A DNA stretch of 63,298 nucleotides from Zygnema cylindricum (Eukaryota; Streptophyta; Zygnematophyceae; Zygnematales; Zygnemataceae): NCBI GenBank assembly GCA_037447655.1, contig JBBHKE010001036.1, forward strand, positions 112,436-175,733, in the 5' to 3' direction. Positions 59,830 through 63,298 of this stretch are shown here, piece by piece; the first letter of the stretch is position 1, and the number at the start of each line of letters is the position of its first letter. The notes beneath the pieces were generated by a model. It worked only from the letters and a program-made list of their open reading frames with translations. It was not told the origin of the DNA and searched no databases. Position numbers and translations under genes: made by a program.

Positions 59830-62174
59830 AGGATGTTGTGTTTGGTGCATCCCCAATTATCATCATAACAAGCCGCCGATAAGGACAATCTTTATTCTTT
59901 TTGTAGTCAACCGATGACATCACGTAAATTGTAGGTTCGAAATGTACTTGAGACTCGAGAATGGCCAATGAAATAAGCGATCTACTCGGTGGTTTACAAA
60001 ACATTTATGGTTTTTCACACGTTTTTGTCGTCAAAGGATAACGTGGCAATGCATAAATTTTTATCTACATTGACCACCACATAGAAAAGTTTTTTTGTGC
60101 CACAATTCACGATCGAGAAGACGACACTAGCTTAACCAAAGTACAATGTTTTTGGACAGACTTTTATTTACCAACGAATCTAATATACTCCCAAAGTTCC
60201 CACGCCGTTTCCAAGGAATATGTGCTCGAGACACGTGTTCAAACACATTTTATACTAAAAGCATAAATAGGGAATATAAAATTAAGCACAATCCTTTCGC
60301 TTTTGTAAACAACGACATTCTCAACACACTGTCAAATCCTAAAAAATATACGTTTAATGAGGTTTTTTAGTGAGCTTAAACGTACTCATTTTAAGCAAAT
60401 TTCTTGTGAACCCTCACGTGCCATTCACGTTTGCCAATTAAGAAAAATATTACTTGAAACCAGTTTTGGCTTTCTTGTTGCTAGCTGCGACAAAAACCGA
60501 CGAGCAACGACGTACGTCTATCTCGTGCTTTCATCACAATAATCGGTTGGCTCAGACAATTCACTGACACAATTTTAGCCGTGGCATATTGCAATTGGAA
60601 AATGGCTTATTAACTCGATAACGTCTCCACGGCTCGACAAACACTTAGGTGCTTACGGGCGGTGTTATGTGTACCCCTAGATATTGATCTCTTCAGTAAA
60701 TGTTAGTAAGCCAAGGCTACATTATTTCATAAATGAATGGAAAATGCCCTCTTCTATCCCAAATACTGTTATCTACTTCGAAAAAAAATTACTAACATTA
60801 CGAAAGTAATTAACACAAATGTAGCCCCAGAATGAGCTGGTTTAAGTAAGAGGTAAGACCTCTTTCCAACTGGCTTCTGTTTGCCTAAAGTAATTACACA
60901 CTCCCTTCCTTTCACAAACATAGACTAATCAAGGAACAACCACCATCCGGAGTGACTCGATTGGTACTTGCATTTGACACAAAACGTGATCCTTCGCATA
61001 CCCTCTATATCTTGTTCCAAATTTGTGACACAACGTGGGAGGAGCAAGAGTGCATAAATATTAATACGAATCAAGCTCTAATAATCCTTCAAAGGGTCAA
61101 TCATCGGATATTGATTGATCGGTATATTTTTATTCGATATATCGAAAACAACATGTCGACTATCGATAAGTCAAAGTACATATCGACTTTTGGTTAGGGG
61201 CTGCCGATACACAATACTACATTTTCGTACCAGTTGGATGCGGTGTTCACATAGCGTGTTTTCCGGATTTTAAGGAACACCGTGAATCGTCATCAATTAA
61301 ACCAAAGGTATTTAAATCCGAACCACGCATGCGCACGGGGACTCAAGGCGCGTCCCTCGACTCTGGAGTGTGTTGCCGTACGCTGGACCGTACGCTACTG
61401 GATCGAAATGCAATCTTGTCGACAAAGTGGCTGTTTGACAACCGTACGGCTCACCTGCAAAAGTGACAAAAGTAATCTCCTGCCGAAGCCGAGAGGAAAG
61501 TGGGAAGGTCGATTAAGGTCGATTTCGCGTAGACGAAGCAAAAGCTACGATTTGTTTCGTAAAGAGAGTGAATCTCCGGTTTCGAGGATGTTCCACCACG
61601 TGTCTCCCACAAATGACGTGTGCACTCTCCTATGCGTGATCCTTTTGATTTGACGTCGGTCACATCACGCTAAAGTATAAAATGGCCAAGAATGTCAGAG
61701 CGATAATACTACGTCCATACATGTGTAATCACACGGCAAAAGCATGCAGCATGTAATCTATTTTGTTCAGAGTCGCCAAACATAGCGCCTATCAGACAAA
61801 ATAGGTTAGCGACAGAATTTGCAGCTGTCCGTACATTTAGATCGCACGCGCAAAGAAGTAAACGATCGACAAACCGTACACATAGTTGGAGCAGCATTTA
61901 ATGCTTGCCATTGGCACGCATGTCCGTAGGCCTGATTACGCCGGCAGCTACCGTCACCCAATGAAGTTTAAGTATTTTAGGGTTGCAAAGAGGACATCTT
62001 GCACCGCGTGGCATCCTACGTGTCACAATCTTCGCACAGAGAGCCAAAACTCAAAAGGCGACGTGGGACCGCGCGATCTTTGTTTTCAAAGCCGGCGAGT
62101 AGCGAGGCAAAGCGAAAAAGCCAGCGGGGAACCGCCGCCTTTTCCATTCGTCCGGCGGCAGCTCCTCCGAGGAT

Positions 62175-62328
62175 GCGCGCCAAATGGCGAACGAGGGCTT
62201 CGGGGAAATTTTGAAATTGCCGAATTGAAAAAGGAAAAGGAGGATTTGAAATTCAAATCAGCAAAATGAAAATATAAAAAGAGTTTTCCCGCCGAAGGCC
62301 TCCGACTGGAGAGAATAGGTATAAAAAG
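62175..62328 (+). promoter_or_regulatory. Promoter of the right copy: TATA box and two E2F-like sites
   Basis: TATAAAAAG at 62320-62328, TTTTCCCGCC at 62284-62293 and GCGCGCCAAA (inverse of TTTGGCGCGC) at 62175-62184. Their order and spacing mirror the left copy. Conservation between diverged arms supports function. Confidence 0.6.
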
Positions 62329-62429
62329 TACAACTGTCGACTGCACCTCTCACTTAGTACTCTTGTAGCCCGGATCACTCCTCTCTCTCTCCCACCTCCC
62401 CTCCCCACTTTCTCTCACTTTCCCGCTCT

Positions 62430-62432
<3 letters not shown>

Positions 62433-62498
<66 letters not shown>

Positions 62499-62616
62499 TT
62501 CCTCCTTCCCACCTCCCCTTCCTCCCTCTCCCTTCCGGCCTTTTTCGCCTGTACCACCTCCATGCCTCCACGCTTCCATGCTTCCTAGGGTACCGCTATC
62601 ACCCCTTCCTCCTTCC

Positions 62617-62685
<69 letters not shown>
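62433..62685 (+). repeat. Two (CT)n microsatellites in the leader of the right copy
   Basis: CT dinucleotide runs at 62433-62494 and 62619-62685, each followed by CAACCTTCCTCCTTCCC. The second run and its flank look like a local duplication of the first, absent in the left copy, which has a single short GA/CT run. Confidence 0.85.
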
Positions 62686-62689
<4 letters not shown>

Positions 62690-62711
62690 TTCCTCCTTCC
62701 CCACTATCGCC

Positions 62712-63122
62712 ATGGGATCCTTCGTACCTTCGCACCTCCGTACCTCCACCATGTCCGCTTTTTCCGGCCTTCCCTCTCCCTCCTTCCCCTCCATCTCCTC
62801 CGTCTCCAGCCCCTTCATCCCGTCCTCTCCCGTCAACCCTTCCGTGTTTTCCTCTCCCTCCACCCCCTCGGGTTTTTCATCTCCCTCTTCTCCCTCCACC
62901 TCCTCCTTGGGTTTTTTATTTCCCTCCTCCTCCTCCAGATCTCTCTTCTCCTCCTCCTCTCCCTCCTCCTCCTCGGGTTTTTCATTTCCCTCCTCTCCCT
63001 CCAGCTGCCCCTCCTCCTTCTCCTTCTCCTCCCCCACGTCCTCTCCCTCGCCCCCCCTCAACGCTCCCTCCTTCTCGGGAACCGCGACTGCGGCGCCTTC
63101 CCAAGGGGAAAACGACAAAAAG
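62712..63122 (+). CDS. Right copy of the FG-like/coiled-coil protein gene, exon 1 (partial gene)
   Basis: The ATG follows the CT leader and CACTATCGCC. Exon 1 is 137 codons and ends GENDKK at the donor AAG|GTGGGC (63123). It starts MGSFVPSHLRTSTMSA and is then Ser/Pro/Phe-rich with GF-type repeats (GFSFPSS, GFLFPSS, LFSSSSP). The frame is intact from ATG to donor, unlike the left copy, and the phase-0 donor suits the phase-0 coiled-coil exons of the left gene. The remaining exons would lie past the window. By analogy with the left copy the protein should be a disordered FG-like domain joined to a coiled coil. Promoter E2F sites hint at cell-cycle expression. No family is assigned. Confidence 0.65.
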
Positions 63123-63298
63123 GTGGGCCTCACAATTAGTGTGCATATGGGGGGAGGGAGAGTGGGGAAACAGAGAGGGAGAGGGAGAGGGAGAGGGAGA
63201 GGAGAGAGCGAGGTGGAGGGGTAGGGAAAGGAAAACCGAGAGGGAGAGGGAGAGGGAAAATCGAGGAAGGGAATACTGAGAGAGAGTGTTAGAGAGAG

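Larger units (their letters stand above)
59830..63298. repeat. Right arm of the inverted duplication, continuing past the window
   Basis: Partner of the left arm. Paired points include ATG 62712 with 55004, AACACCGTGAATCGTCATCA at 61276 with its inverse ending at 56192, the empty hAT site 60890-60897 with 57140-57147, and 60098 with about 59160. Homology reaches the window end. Confidence 0.9.

Noticed and set aside
56169-61297. The 5-kb centre of the inverted duplication as one giant transposon
   Set aside because: The CACCGTGAATCG-like ends are simply mirrored parts of the two arms; they lack TA target duplications and homology continues on both sides.
55802-61653. A 124-127-codon frame found in both arms as a possible gene
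   Set aside because: It recurs because the DNA is duplicated, but it lies in the promoter region, differs in length at its end and shows no domain.

Overview
The window looks like nuclear DNA of a land plant. It carries a GAMYB-type R2R3-MYB gene, a class VII receptor-like cytoplasmic kinase, an armadillo-repeat protein related to the plant PUB-ARM family, Ty1/copia retrotransposons whose primer-binding site is of the usual plant initiator-Met type, hAT-like and TA-flanked MITE-like DNA elements, and degenerate plant-type telomere repeats. Gene density is low, genes are split by introns and start codons are preceded by CT-rich leaders. The lineage within land plants cannot be fixed from the sequence alone.

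Layout. 1-8.0 kb: gene-poor DNA with microsatellites, an AT dinucleotide block, telomere-like repeats, a cluster of TGACGTCA sites and the first MITEs. 8.2-8.8 kb: a small two-exon gene for a lysine-rich protein of about 90 residues. 8.8-16 kb: no supported genes, but several related terminal-inverted-repeat elements that each carry a hairpin, plus MITEs. 16.3-21.4 kb: a three-exon kinase gene (+), whose first intron holds degenerate copies of the exon edges. 24.3-26.9 kb: an armadillo-repeat gene (-) with two tandem ARM modules. 27-30.8 kb: MITEs and dispersed repeats. 30.8-43.4 kb: a complete copia element (-) carrying a second complete copia element (-) inside its pol gene, both with 5-bp target duplications. 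43.4-47.8 kb: CT-rich tandem repeats, a tRNA-like fragment and A-rich DNA. 47.8-51.0 kb: the MYB gene (-). 52.8-63.3 kb: a large imperfect inverted duplication that gives two head-to-head copies of a gene with an FG-like or Ser/Pro-rich first exon and, in the left copy, coiled-coil exons that are multiples of seven codons.

The strongest observations are these. (1) The inverted duplication records later history: two DNA transposons in the left arm have clean empty sites in the right arm. (2) One of them, a hAT-like element with 8-bp target duplications, carries a rearranged piece of the neighbouring gene, exon plus upstream sequence. (3) The nested copia element has more diverged LTRs and more lesions than the element that contains it, which suggests that a compound element may have moved as a unit. 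(4) The kinase intron holds a tandem array of decayed exon-2 starts, each with an AG acceptor. (5) Three related DNA elements keep a hairpin at the same relative place with unrelated stem sequence. No CRISPR array, rRNA gene or bacterial-type operon was seen. All identities and divergences quoted are counted by eye.
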